Shown: positions 16,514 to 24,206 of the stretch, one piece after another
Layout of the letters: each line of letters starts with the position of its first letter
Position numbering within the stretch: the stretch's first letter is position 1
DNA from: Ilyobacter polytropus DSM 2926
GTDB lineage: Bacteria; Fusobacteriota; Fusobacteriia; Fusobacteriales; Fusobacteriaceae
DNA length: 64,000 bases
Direction of reading: 5' to 3'
NCBI RefSeq assembly: GCF_000165505.1
Contig: NC_014633.1
Span: 558,001-622,000, forward strand
Translations under genes and position numbers: made by a program
The notes under the pieces: generated by a model
Database searches by the model: none
What the model was told of the DNA's origin: nothing
What the model saw: the letters and a program-made list of their open reading frames with translations, nothing else

Positions 16514-17098
16514 ATGAAGAATAAAAAAACGAGAAAAGACGAAATTATAAAGGATTCAATAGATTTAATGTATCTAAAAGGTTACAACGGTACAAGTGTA
16601 AAAGATATTACAGATGCTGCCGGTATTCCGAAGGGATCTTTTTATAACTATTTTGAAGATAAAGAACAGTATGCAATAGATGCCCTGAACTATTATTATG
16701 ACAATAATCCTGTTCATAAAATTCTTTTATCAACAAATAAAGAGCTTGAACCTCTAGAAAGAATAATAAAATTCTTTGAAAAGGGAATACAAAATGCAGT
16801 GAAAAAAGAATTAAAATACGGTTGTTTCATAGGAAATCTAAGCCAGGAAATGGGTGATGTCACTGAAACAATATCAAAGACTGCTGCTGACATAACCAAA
16901 GAAATCGTATTGCAAGTTTATAAAAACTTGGTGGAAGCACATGAGAAAGGAGATCTAAAAAGTAATGTTGATCTAAAAATCTTGGCCAGTTTTATAATCA
17001 GCAGTTGGCAGGGATCACTAGTAAGAATGAAAATGGCAGCCAATAAAACTGCCTTAGATGACTTTTACACTATTTTAACCGAGGTCTTACTGAAGTAA
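16514..17098 (+). CDS. TetR family regulator of the redox island
   Basis: 194 residues. DNA-binding domain at 8-56: IIKDSIDLMYLKGYNGTSVK, then DITDAAGIPKGSFYNYFEDK with the recognition helix PKGSFYNYF. The C-terminal domain resembles the TetR_C group found in AcuR/NemR-like regulators, and it contains Cys (YGCFIGNLSQE), a possible electrophile sensor. No ribosome site precedes the ATG, and the promoter places the RNA start at the ATG, so the message is probably leaderless. The shared operator suggests autoregulation and control of trxB. Confidence 0.85.
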   Translation: MKNKKTRKDEIIKDSIDLMYLKGYNGTSVKDITDAAGIPKGSFYNYFEDKEQYAIDALNYYYDNNPVHKILLSTNKELEPLERIIKFFEKGIQNAVKKELKYGCFIGNLSQEMGDVTETISKTAADITKEIVLQVYKNLVEAHEKGDLKSNVDLKILASFIISSWQGSLVRMKMAANKTALDDFYTILTEVLLK

Positions 17099-17159
17099 GA
17101 ATTAAAACATTGCTATATTTAAGTTTTTGACTTAAAAGTAGTCTTGTTCTAAACCATCT

Positions 17160-17176
17160 AAGACGACCGGTCATAT
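17160..17176 (+). promoter_or_regulatory. Operator copy upstream of trxB
   Basis: aagacgaccggtcatat matches the site in the tetR promoter at 16 of 17 positions and contains the palindrome gaccggtc. It lies 26 bp before the trxB start. Confidence 0.7.
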
Positions 17177-17201
17177 AAAGAGTGCGAATTAGGAGGAAGT
17201 T

Positions 17202-18164
17202 ATGGATAAAATTTACGATGTTATTATAATCGGTGGTGGCCCGGCGGGCCTTTCAGCCGCCTTATATACTTCGAGGTCAAAGCTTTCCACACTGATCCTT
17301 GAAAAAGATAAAATGGGTGGTCAGATAGTAACTACAGAAGAGGTAGCAAACTATCCAGGATCACTATTTAAAACAGATGAGATGGAGACTTCAGGACCCA
17401 AATTAGTGGCTAGAATGGTAAAACAGGCAGAGCATTTTGGTGCTGAAAAAATTATGAAGGGAGTAGAGAGCCTGGATTTTTCCGGACAGATAAAAAAAGT
17501 TATAACAGAAGATAATACTGAGTTTCTGGGTAAAACAGTAATCATAGCCACAGGAGCATACTCAAGAAAACTTGGTGCTCCAGGGGAAAAAGCCCTTACT
17601 GGTAAGGGCGTATCTTACTGTGCTACCTGTGACGCTGATTTCTTTGAAGACCTGGAAGTATTTTGTATCGGAGCCGGATATGCTGCTGCCGAAGAAGCAA
17701 TATACCTCACAAAATTTGCAAAAAAGGTAACTATTATCGCCAGAGAACCTGAGTTTACCTGCGCTAAATCAATCGCTGATCAGGTCATGGCAAACCCAAA
17801 GATAGAGGTTAAATTTAGCAGTGAAGTATTGGAGATGAGAGGTGACGGGATCTTAGAAGAGGTGACTTTCCGAGACAATCTAACTGGTGAAACTTGGGAT
17901 TATGTTGCCGAAGAAGATATAGGGACATTTGGAATATTTGTATTCATAGGTTACAAGCCTGCCACAGATTTGTTTAAAGGGCATATTAACATGGACCAGT
18001 GGGGCTATATTCCTACAGACGAATTTATGGCTACGAATATACCTGGTGTATATGCCGCAGGAGACTTGAGACCCAAAGAACTGAGACAGGTAATAACTGC
18101 CGCTTCAGATGGTGCAATAGCCGCTACTGCCATAGAAAAATACCTGACAAATTTTGAGATATAA
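17202..18164 (+). CDS. trxB: Thioredoxin reductase-like flavoprotein
   Basis: 320 residues, the normal low-molecular-weight TrxB length. FAD motif IIIGGGPAGLSAALYTSR at 8-26, redox pair CATCDADFF near 143-146, an NAD(P)H-binding loop modified to IGAGYAAAEEA, and the FAD-binding AAGDLRPKELRQV near 290. The changed dinucleotide loop (GAGYAAAE instead of GGGDSAxE) is like reductases linked with glycine-reductase thioredoxins, some of which use ferredoxin or NADH. No glycine reductase genes are in view. GGAGG precedes the ATG; trxA follows after 41 bp. Confidence 0.9.
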   Translation: MDKIYDVIIIGGGPAGLSAALYTSRSKLSTLILEKDKMGGQIVTTEEVANYPGSLFKTDEMETSGPKLVARMVKQAEHFGAEKIMKGVESLDFSGQIKKVITEDNTEFLGKTVIIATGAYSRKLGAPGEKALTGKGVSYCATCDADFFEDLEVFCIGAGYAAAEEAIYLTKFAKKVTIIAREPEFTCAKSIADQVMANPKIEVKFSSEVLEMRGDGILEEVTFRDNLTGETWDYVAEEDIGTFGIFVFIGYKPATDLFKGHINMDQWGYIPTDEFMATNIPGVYAAGDLRPKELRQVITAASDGAIAATAIEKYLTNFEI

Positions 18165-18205
18165 GACCGATAAAAATTTTATAATTAAAAATAGGAGGAG
18201 TTGTC

Positions 18206-18523
18206 ATGATTCAATTGGAAAAGGACACATTTGAAGAAAAAGTTCTTGAAAACAAAGGACTTGTATTAGTTGACTTCTGGAGTGACAAGTGTGAAGATTG
18301 TAAGGCTCTCTTGCCCCATGTAGAAGAATTATCTGAGGAATTTGGAGATAAGATAAAATTTACAAAGTTTAACACCATTGGAGCCATGAAAGTTGCTATA
18401 AAACAAAAGGTATTGGGGCTTCCTACAGTGGCAATTTATAAAGACGGAGAAAAAATATATGAACTCGTTAAAGAAAATGCCACTAAAGAAAATATCAAAA
18501 AAATGATCAATGAAGTTTTGTAA
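18206..18523 (+). CDS. trxA: Thioredoxin with CEDC active site
   Basis: 105 residues, thioredoxin fold. The active site is WSDKCEDCKALLP, so the CGPC of standard thioredoxins is replaced by CEDC at about residues 31-34; the cis-Pro loop is GLPTVAIYK. The acidic pair between the cysteines should shift redox potential and partner choice. It is probably the specific substrate of the preceding reductase, with which it shares a transcript, and donor to the following peroxiredoxin-like protein. Confidence 0.92.
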   Translation: MIQLEKDTFEEKVLENKGLVLVDFWSDKCEDCKALLPHVEELSEEFGDKIKFTKFNTIGAMKVAIKQKVLGLPTVAIYKDGEKIYELVKENATKENIKKMINEVL

Positions 18524-18596
18524 AAATAGAAAATAAATCTATTTAATTTTTAAGTTTAAATATTTATAAAAATATGATTTAAAAGGAGAATATACT

Positions 18597-19247
18597 ATGA
18601 AAACACTAAAAGAAGCTTTAGAAAAAAGGAATAGCGACAAGAAAAAAGCACTTCCAAGTGAAACATTAGAGTACATGGATAAAGTAACTAATGATCTAAA
18701 AGAAGCTGGCTATGAAAATAATCCTCTTAATGTTGGTGATAAGATACCAGACGGACAACTTTTAAATCACCGTGGTGAGACTGTTTCCATATCAGAACTG
18801 TTAGGCAACAAACCTGCTATAATAAGTTTCTACCGTGGAACATGGTGTCCTTACTGCAATATGGAGCTTGCTTTCTATGACGAACTTCTAGGAGAAATTA
18901 GTGAAGAAAAAATAGCAATGTTTGCTGTATCTCCAGAGAAGCCAGATGTTACAATGGAATCTATAGAAATTGAAAAACTTAATTTTAAGGTTTTAAGTGA
19001 TATTGATAATAAATTTGCCAGAAAATTAAACTTACTTTTCAAAGTTCCTGAAAAGCTCCAGACTATATATGATGGTTTTGGTATAGATCTCAAGAGATCA
19101 CAGGGAAATGAAGAAGCTGAGTTACCTATAGCTGCTACTTATATCATCGATAAAAACGGAGTTATTACCAATGCCTGGGTAGACGCTGACTATACAAAAC
19201 GTGCTGAACCAAGTGAGGTTATCGAAGCTTATAAAAAAATGCTATAA
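18597..19247 (+). CDS. Peroxiredoxin-like (AhpC/TSA) family protein
   Basis: 216 residues. A 45-residue charged N-terminal extension precedes an AhpC/TSA domain with RGTWCPYCNMEL near residue 82, where the two Cys form a CPYC pair rather than a lone peroxidatic Cys in a Pro-x3-Thr-x2-Cys motif. This is the pattern of the thioredoxin-like 'peroxiredoxin-like' subgroup, probably a thiol peroxidase or disulfide reductase in the cytosol. AAAGGAG precedes the ATG. It follows trxA by 73 bp and may share its transcript. Confidence 0.82.
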   Translation: MKTLKEALEKRNSDKKKALPSETLEYMDKVTNDLKEAGYENNPLNVGDKIPDGQLLNHRGETVSISELLGNKPAIISFYRGTWCPYCNMELAFYDELLGEISEEKIAMFAVSPEKPDVTMESIEIEKLNFKVLSDIDNKFARKLNLLFKVPEKLQTIYDGFGIDLKRSQGNEEAELPIAATYIIDKNGVITNAWVDADYTKRAEPSEVIEAYKKML

Positions 19248-19317
19248 CTTCTAAGCATATTAATTATCTATGATATATTTTAAACTTTAACAGACAAAGA
19301 AGTTTCACACACAAATC

Positions 19318-19366
19318 ACCCATGCCATTCTGTTTTAATATCTATTTAAATTCAGTTGGCATGGGT
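19318..19366 (+). terminator. Hairpin ending the trxB-trxA-peroxiredoxin unit
   Basis: acccatgcca / tggcatgggt arms with a 29-base loop, about 70 bp after the stop. The T-tail is poor, so termination strength is uncertain. Confidence 0.5.
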
Positions 19367-19484
19367 AATAATTTAAACCTCTAAAAATTGGGATGTTACA
19401 TAAAAAACAGATTACGTTTTAATCAGGATTCGGAGTGAGAATCGGACTATATAAAAGCTCGATTAAAAAGCATAGGGGGAGAAA

Positions 19485-20153
19485 ATGATAAAAACTGTAT
19501 TATTTGATATGAATGAGACAATGTTAGATTTAAGTTTACTCAAAGAAAATTTTGATAAATATTTTGATGATAGTTATGTGCTGAAATATTGGTTTACTAA
19601 ATTATTACATACATCTACTGTAATAGGTGCCATGGATGAATACAAAAACTTCGGAGAATTAGCAGAAGTTGTTTTAGAAAGTTTGTTTTACGAAAATAAT
19701 AAAATATTTACAAATGAAATTAAGGTCGAGATATTAGGCAGCTTCAGAAATTTGCCTGCATATGATGACGTTCCTAAAGCACTTAAGCTTCTCAAAGAAA
19801 ATAAAATCAGAGTAGTGGCTGTATCTAATTCATCATTGGAAATGATTAAAGAACAACTTACAAATGCAGGAATAATAAATTTGTTTGACACTTATTACTC
19901 TGTGGATTCTGTAAAAAAATACAAGCCCTTTAAAGATATATACCAGTACGCAGCCCTTAAGGAAGAAACCTCTGTTAAAAATATCGTCATGGTTGCATCT
20001 CATGACTGGGATCTATTCGGAGCAAAAAAAGCAGGATTTACAACAGCTTATATAAAACGTAAGGAAGAAATATTTAACCCCTACTATCTTGAGGCAAATA
20101 TAAAAGAAAAAAACCTAGTTGATTTGGCTAAGAAAATTATCGATATCAAATAA
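19485..20153 (+). CDS. HAD-superfamily hydrolase (haloacid dehalogenase type)
   Basis: 222 residues. Motif I FDMNETMLDL (nucleophile Asp near residue 8), motif II VVAVSNSS near 106, motif III Lys in KKYKPF near 145, motif IV ASHDWDLFGAKKAGF near 166-180. This order and the FDMNET start are typical of the 2-haloacid dehalogenase branch of HAD enzymes. The substrate is unknown. AGGGGGAG precedes the ATG. The gene lies within the redox island but apart from the trx unit. Confidence 0.85.
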   Translation: MIKTVLFDMNETMLDLSLLKENFDKYFDDSYVLKYWFTKLLHTSTVIGAMDEYKNFGELAEVVLESLFYENNKIFTNEIKVEILGSFRNLPAYDDVPKALKLLKENKIRVVAVSNSSLEMIKEQLTNAGIINLFDTYYSVDSVKKYKPFKDIYQYAALKEETSVKNIVMVASHDWDLFGAKKAGFTTAYIKRKEEIFNPYYLEANIKEKNLVDLAKKIIDIK

Positions 20154-20204
20154 CCTAAATAGATATTTTAAATAAAATTTTTTAAGTAACAGTAATTCCA
20201 AGAA

Positions 20205-20257
20205 TATTAGAATCAAAAGATTTAGTTACAAATAAAAATCAATAAAAGAGAAAAAAA
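20205..20257 (+). repeat. Duplicated upstream sequence, first copy
   Basis: The stretch beginning agaatcaaaagatttagt, before the MFS gene, is repeated with roughly 80% identity at 21503-21555 before the DsbA-like gene. Confidence 0.6.
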
Positions 20258-20279
20258 TCAGAGAGGGGAGTTTTTTAAA

Positions 20280-21455
20280 ATGAAAGATAAAAATAAAATG
20301 CTTTTAATCTTAGGATCAATGGCTTTTTTGGCCAACGGAGACAATTATGCTGCCGCTCCTCTGCTCATTAATATATCAAAAGATTTAAACCTTACTTTGA
20401 GCACAGCTGCCATGTCAGTTACTGCATATATGCTAGCATTTGGTATTTTTACATTATTATTTGGGCCTTTATCTGACAGATTTGGTAAAGTAAGGGTCAT
20501 AAATACAGCAGCAATAGGGACAGCTATATTTAGTATTTTAGGAGCTACAACATTCAATTTATCCTCACTAATATTTTTCAGGGCAATGAATGGTGCTTTT
20601 GGAGCAGGTATCTTTCCTGTCACAATAGCCCTGATCGGAGAAAGTTTTGATCCTGAAGACAGACAAAAAGCTCTGGGAAAACTAATGGGATTTATGTTCC
20701 TCGGAGCAGCCACTGCAAGTGCCATAGGAGGAGCAATAGCCTATTTCGGATCTTGGAGAATAGTTTATCTCATATACGGTGTAGGTGAGCTAATACTGGC
20801 TATAATGATGCTTAAAGTATTAGAAAGAGATAAGCCGGTGGTAGACAGGCTTAACTTTTTCTCAGCATACAAAAATGCACTTACCAACTATAGATTTATG
20901 AGAACAGTTATTATGGTATTCTTAGTTGGATTCAGTGTATTCGGAAGTTTTACATACTCGGGAAAATTAATCCAGGAGCTAACTGGTTATAATATTCTAA
21001 GTGTCGGGCTAATTCTCTCTGTATTTGGCATAGGAACTGTTATAGGAGGGAGAATTGCACCTGAAATGAGAAAAATGCTTAGGAATGGTTTTCTAGTTAT
21101 TAGCGGACTGATAGGTGGTCTGTCAATGTTTGTATTATCTGTATTTAAAAATATATGGATATTATCACTTGGTCTTTTTGGCTTCGGTCTTGCATTTGTC
21201 TGCATACAATCGACTTTAATTTTGATGGCACAGGAAAAACTTCCGAAAATGAAAGGAACAGCAATGTCAGTAGTGTCATTCAACCTTTTTGTGGGAGGAG
21301 CAATCGGAACATCGGCCAATGGAGTCATTATGGAATCACATGGAATCACAAAAATATTCAACAATAATTCCTACATAATTTTAACAGTTGGAATATTGAC
21401 ATTTATATTTGTAGCACGTTTCGAAATGAGAAAAAATAATTCTACTGTTACATAG
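20280..21455 (+). CDS. MFS transporter (drug/metabolite efflux type)
   Basis: 391 residues and twelve membrane helices. The MFS loop 2-3 signature is GPLSDRFGKVRV near residue 62-73. The helix-5 antiporter-like motif FMFLGAATASAIGGAIAY fits DHA1-type drug:proton antiporters. AGAGGGGAG lies ahead of the ATG. Placement inside the redox island suggests export of a toxic electrophile or thiol-reactive compound, but the substrate cannot be read from sequence. Confidence 0.88.
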   Translation: MKDKNKMLLILGSMAFLANGDNYAAAPLLINISKDLNLTLSTAAMSVTAYMLAFGIFTLLFGPLSDRFGKVRVINTAAIGTAIFSILGATTFNLSSLIFFRAMNGAFGAGIFPVTIALIGESFDPEDRQKALGKLMGFMFLGAATASAIGGAIAYFGSWRIVYLIYGVGELILAIMMLKVLERDKPVVDRLNFFSAYKNALTNYRFMRTVIMVFLVGFSVFGSFTYSGKLIQELTGYNILSVGLILSVFGIGTVIGGRIAPEMRKMLRNGFLVISGLIGGLSMFVLSVFKNIWILSLGLFGFGLAFVCIQSTLILMAQEKLPKMKGTAMSVVSFNLFVGGAIGTSANGVIMESHGITKIFNNNSYIILTVGILTFIFVARFEMRKNNSTVT

Positions 21456-21502
21456 TCATGTGTATTAAATAACTCATCCTATATTGTACCTGAGCTAAAA
21501 TT

Positions 21503-21555
21503 CTTTTAGAATCAAAAGAATTAGTCAAAAATGAAAATCAACAATAAAGAGAAAA
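21503..21555 (+). repeat. Duplicated upstream sequence, second copy
   Basis: Diverged copy of 20205-20257, here before the DsbA-like gene. A tandem duplication of a regulatory segment or common operator is possible. Confidence 0.6.
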
Positions 21556-21683
21556 ATAAACACTAATAATAAGAAGAACTTTCATTCACTAAGAAAACTG
21601 AGAAAAGTAACAAAACTTTTAAATTCAATGAAATAAAAGATCAATTTAGATTATATAATATTCGTATAAAAGGAGTGATAATT

Positions 21684-22316
21684 GTGAAAATAGAAATCTG
21701 GTCTGATTTTGTATGCCCATACTGTTATTTGGGTGAAAAAAAACTGGAAAAGGCTCTTGAAACCTTTGAAGACAAAGAAAATATCGAAATAACCTTTAAA
21801 AGTTTTCAGTTAAATCAAAATGAAGTGAAACATAAACAGGGAAACTATTATAATTTCATATCCAATAAATACGGGATACCATATGAACTTGCAAAAGAAC
21901 GTATGGATGCAATTAAAAATGAGGCTTCTAAAGTGGGGTTGAATTATCGATATGATATCATGATAAGGAATAATACCTCACTAGCTCATCAAGCTGCAAA
22001 ATTTGCCAAGGATGAAGGAAAAGAAAAGATTTTTGTTGACCGTATATTTAAAGGATACTTCGAAGAGGGAGCAGACTTAGGTGATTTAAAAAATATATTA
22101 TTTCTAGCTGGAGAAGTTGGTCTAAATATTAATAAGTTAGAAAATGTTCTAAAAGAGAAATCCTTTTTATCGGAGGTTACCGAGGACCAAGAGGATGCGT
22201 CAAAATTGGGAATTAACGGTGTCCCATTTTTTATAATTAATGACAAGATAGCTGTTTCAGGTGCACAGAGTATAGAACATTTCAAAGGAGCTTTAAAGAA
22301 AGCCGCTGAAATGTAG
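21684..22316 (+). CDS. DsbA-family oxidoreductase (FrnE-like)
   Basis: 210 residues from the GTG at 21684 (AAGGAG eight bases upstream; the GTG at 21675 overlaps that site). Thioredoxin fold with DFVCPYCYLG at 8-17 (CPYC), a helical insert, and GVPFFIINDKIAVSGAQS near 170-187 supplying the cis-Pro. No signal peptide, so it works in the cytosol like FrnE, a disulfide isomerase linked with stress resistance, or 2-hydroxychromene carboxylate isomerase relatives. It is the third CPYC-type protein of this island. Confidence 0.9.
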   Translation: MKIEIWSDFVCPYCYLGEKKLEKALETFEDKENIEITFKSFQLNQNEVKHKQGNYYNFISNKYGIPYELAKERMDAIKNEASKVGLNYRYDIMIRNNTSLAHQAAKFAKDEGKEKIFVDRIFKGYFEEGADLGDLKNILFLAGEVGLNINKLENVLKEKSFLSEVTEDQEDASKLGINGVPFFIINDKIAVSGAQSIEHFKGALKKAAEM

Positions 22317-22367
22317 CTGTTGGTGGGTCTATATCAAAATACCTGTAAACCATATAGTTAATAACTT

Positions 22368-22395
22368 ATAGGGGGCTTCCAGTCAGAGCCCCTAT
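22368..22395 (+). terminator. Hairpin after the DsbA-like gene
   Basis: atagggg / cccctat arms, 51 bp after the stop. T-tail weak. Confidence 0.5.
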
Positions 22396-22403
22396 TAAAT
22401 TAA

Positions 22404-22610
22404 AGTAAATTCAAAATATATCCTAAGATAGCATTAATTTTTTTAATTAGTATTTATGTTGTAGAAAGACAAACTGAAGGAGAATTATTTGATGCTGTAT
22501 CGGCTGAGCTGAAAAAGATTGGTATGGCTATGACAGGACTATGGATATTTAAACCAACAGCTATATTTGATCAAAGTGCTGGACCAAATGCAGGAACTCA
22601 GATTCTATAA
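22404..22610 (+). pseudogene. Gene remnant, 3' fragment
   Basis: An open frame of about 68 codons without usable start or ribosome site ends at 22610. The last 50 codons read like real protein (QTEGELFDAVSAELKKIGMA, then MTGLWIFKPTAIFDQ) and have coding-like base use, unlike the flanks. I do not recognise the family. It is probably the tail of a deleted gene. Confidence 0.4.
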
Positions 22611-22713
22611 TTAAAGATAGATATCTACAAAAGAAAAAGTAACATCTATAAGATATACTTTGAAATAACCAAAATTTCAAAATAAAATATATCAAATTTA
22701 AAAAAAAATTTTT

Positions 22714-22734
22714 TAAGGTGACTGATCATATAAT
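22714..22734 (+). promoter_or_regulatory. Third TetR-operator-like site
   Basis: aaggtgactgatcatataat resembles the operators at 16488 and 17160 (shared pattern aagRYGACYGRTCATAT) and overlaps a TATAAT (22729-22734). It lies 75 bp before the small Cys-rich gene. Confidence 0.45.
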
Positions 22735-22808
22735 ACGTTTATTGGTTTAATAAAATTTGTAACTACATAAGATAATATATTAGAAACATTTATAAGGGAG
22801 GATTTTAT

Positions 22809-22934
22809 ATGGAAAAAAAATTAAATGAGAGATGTACTTGCACTGCCGACTGTCCGTTACACGGTAAATGTATGGAATGTATCACAAAGCACATGGACAA
22901 AGATATCGCCGTTCATTGCATGAGAAACAAATAG
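22809..22934 (+). CDS. Small Cys-rich putative metal-binding protein (DUF6485-like)
   Basis: 41 residues with six Cys and three His: CTCTADCPLHGKCMECITKH followed by HC near the end. The pattern Cys-x-Cys-x3-Cys-x2-His-Gly-Lys-Cys-x2-Cys recalls the short Cys-rich DUF6485-type proteins of anaerobes; metal (Zn or Fe) binding is likely, function unknown. GGGAGG lies seven bases before the ATG. It has its own promoter with an operator-like site and its own terminator. Confidence 0.7.
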   Translation: MEKKLNERCTCTADCPLHGKCMECITKHMDKDIAVHCMRNK

Positions 22935-22968
22935 TTTTTTCGAGTTTTTATGGCTAAAAATATTTACG

Positions 22969-22992
22969 AGGCCTCCTTAGAGAGGCTTTTTT
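22969..22992 (+). terminator. Terminator of the small Cys-rich gene
   Basis: gcctc/gaggc stem followed by TTTTTT. Confidence 0.75.
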
Positions 22993-23072
22993 AATAATTT
23001 TTTGCTTTGAACAGCAAATGATGATATAACGAGTTATTGGATATAAAAGATTCTATTGAAAGGAGATCAAAT

Positions 23073-23717
23073 ATGATTTTAGGAATATCTGGAAGTCCCA
23101 GACAAAACAGAATAACAGATCATGCAGTAAAAGAAGTACTCGCAAACTATCATGGAGAAACAAAATTTATATCTCTTTCTGGAAAACAGATATCAGGGTG
23201 TATTAGCTGTCTTGGATGTATCGAAGATAACAAGTGTGTAGTTAAAGATGATTTCCCAGAAATAGCAGAAGCTATGGTCAAGGCTGAGGCTATTGTTCTG
23301 GGAGTCCCAAATTACTATGACCTTCCTAATGCTCTTTCACACAGTTTATTAGAAAGATGTTTTTGTTTCCGTCATAAAAGTGCGTTTTTATTGAAGAATA
23401 AACCCCTTGTAATTATTTCCACTGGTTATTCTAAGGATGAAGAAAATAGTCAGGTACTTAAAATTGTTGAATACTTTGGAAAAAGCAATAAAATGAATGT
23501 GATTTCAAAGTTTTTAGTAGGGGCATATTCTCAATGTTATACTTGTGGAGCCGGAATGACCTGTGTTGATGGTAATGTGGTAAAAAATCATGGATTTGTG
23601 GACAAAATAACCTGTGAAATGCTGCCCCATGAATTTGATAAACAACCGGAATCAATAAAAAAATGTAAAAATGCAGGAAAAATCCTACAAGACTGCTTAG
23701 ATAAAAAACAGTTTTAG
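23073..23717 (+). CDS. Iron-sulfur flavoprotein (NADPH-dependent FMN reductase family)
   Basis: 214 residues from the ATG at 23073 (AAAGGAG upstream). Flavodoxin-like fold with the FMN loop GISGSPRQNRITD at 4-16. The compact cluster motif CISCLGCIEDNKC (Cys-x2-Cys-x2-Cys-x5-Cys) near 44-56 is the mark of ISF proteins, which bind a 4Fe-4S cluster and FMN and take electrons from ferredoxin to detoxify oxygen or peroxide. A second Cys group (QCYTCGAGMTC) in the C-terminal half is an addition I cannot assign. Confidence 0.88.
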   Translation: MILGISGSPRQNRITDHAVKEVLANYHGETKFISLSGKQISGCISCLGCIEDNKCVVKDDFPEIAEAMVKAEAIVLGVPNYYDLPNALSHSLLERCFCFRHKSAFLLKNKPLVIISTGYSKDEENSQVLKIVEYFGKSNKMNVISKFLVGAYSQCYTCGAGMTCVDGNVVKNHGFVDKITCEMLPHEFDKQPESIKKCKNAGKILQDCLDKKQF

Positions 23718-23794
23718 TTGAAAATACTTTTTGATAGGTGGGAAAGTTTATCTGATATCTAAGAGATAATTTATGTATAGAGGAGATGAAAAAA

Positions 23795-24136
23795 ATGAAA
23801 AAAAATCATTTATATATTCTATGGACAAATGACAACCCTTTAACGGCAGAGCATATGGTTATGATGTACTCTAAAAATGCGTTACTTAGAAATTGGTGGG
23901 ATGAGGTTACAGTTATTATTTGGGGAGCGACCTCTAAACTCGTTGCTGAGAATGATAATATTCAGCAGCTTATAAAAGAGGGGGAAGAGTCAGGAGTAAA
24001 GTTTAGCGGATGTCTTGCTTGTGCCAATAATCTTGGAACAACAGAAAAACTTATGGAATTGGGAATTGAACTGAAACTCTGGGGCGAGCCTTTAACTGAA
24101 CTCATAAAAAATAAAGAAAATATTTTAACAGTATAA
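23795..24136 (+). CDS. DsrE/DsrF-like sulfur-transfer family protein
   Basis: 113 residues from the second ATG (23795), nine bases after AGGAG. The chain has the DsrE fold pattern and one conserved Cys segment VKFSGCLACANNLG, where the Cys is the expected persulfide carrier. Related proteins move sulfane sulfur in the cytosol. It stands 77 bp after the iron-sulfur flavoprotein gene and 70 bp before the glutaredoxin-reductase fusion, which suggests a persulfide or low-molecular-weight thiol pathway. Confidence 0.78.
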   Translation: MKKNHLYILWTNDNPLTAEHMVMMYSKNALLRNWWDEVTVIIWGATSKLVAENDNIQQLIKEGEESGVKFSGCLACANNLGTTEKLMELGIELKLWGEPLTELIKNKENILTV

Positions 24137-24206
24137 AAACATTTCTAAAAACATTTAATTTTTGGTAGAATAAAGAAAATTAAATCAATCGAATTTAGGA
24201 GAAGAA

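Noticed and set aside
17202-18523. Glycine reductase locus
   Set aside because: trxB-trxA of this type often accompany grd genes, but no grdA, grdB, grdC or selenoprotein gene is in the window.
20345-21364. Two minus-strand frames of about 125 codons within the MFS gene
   Set aside because: Mirror images of a hydrophobic membrane protein gene; no ribosome sites.
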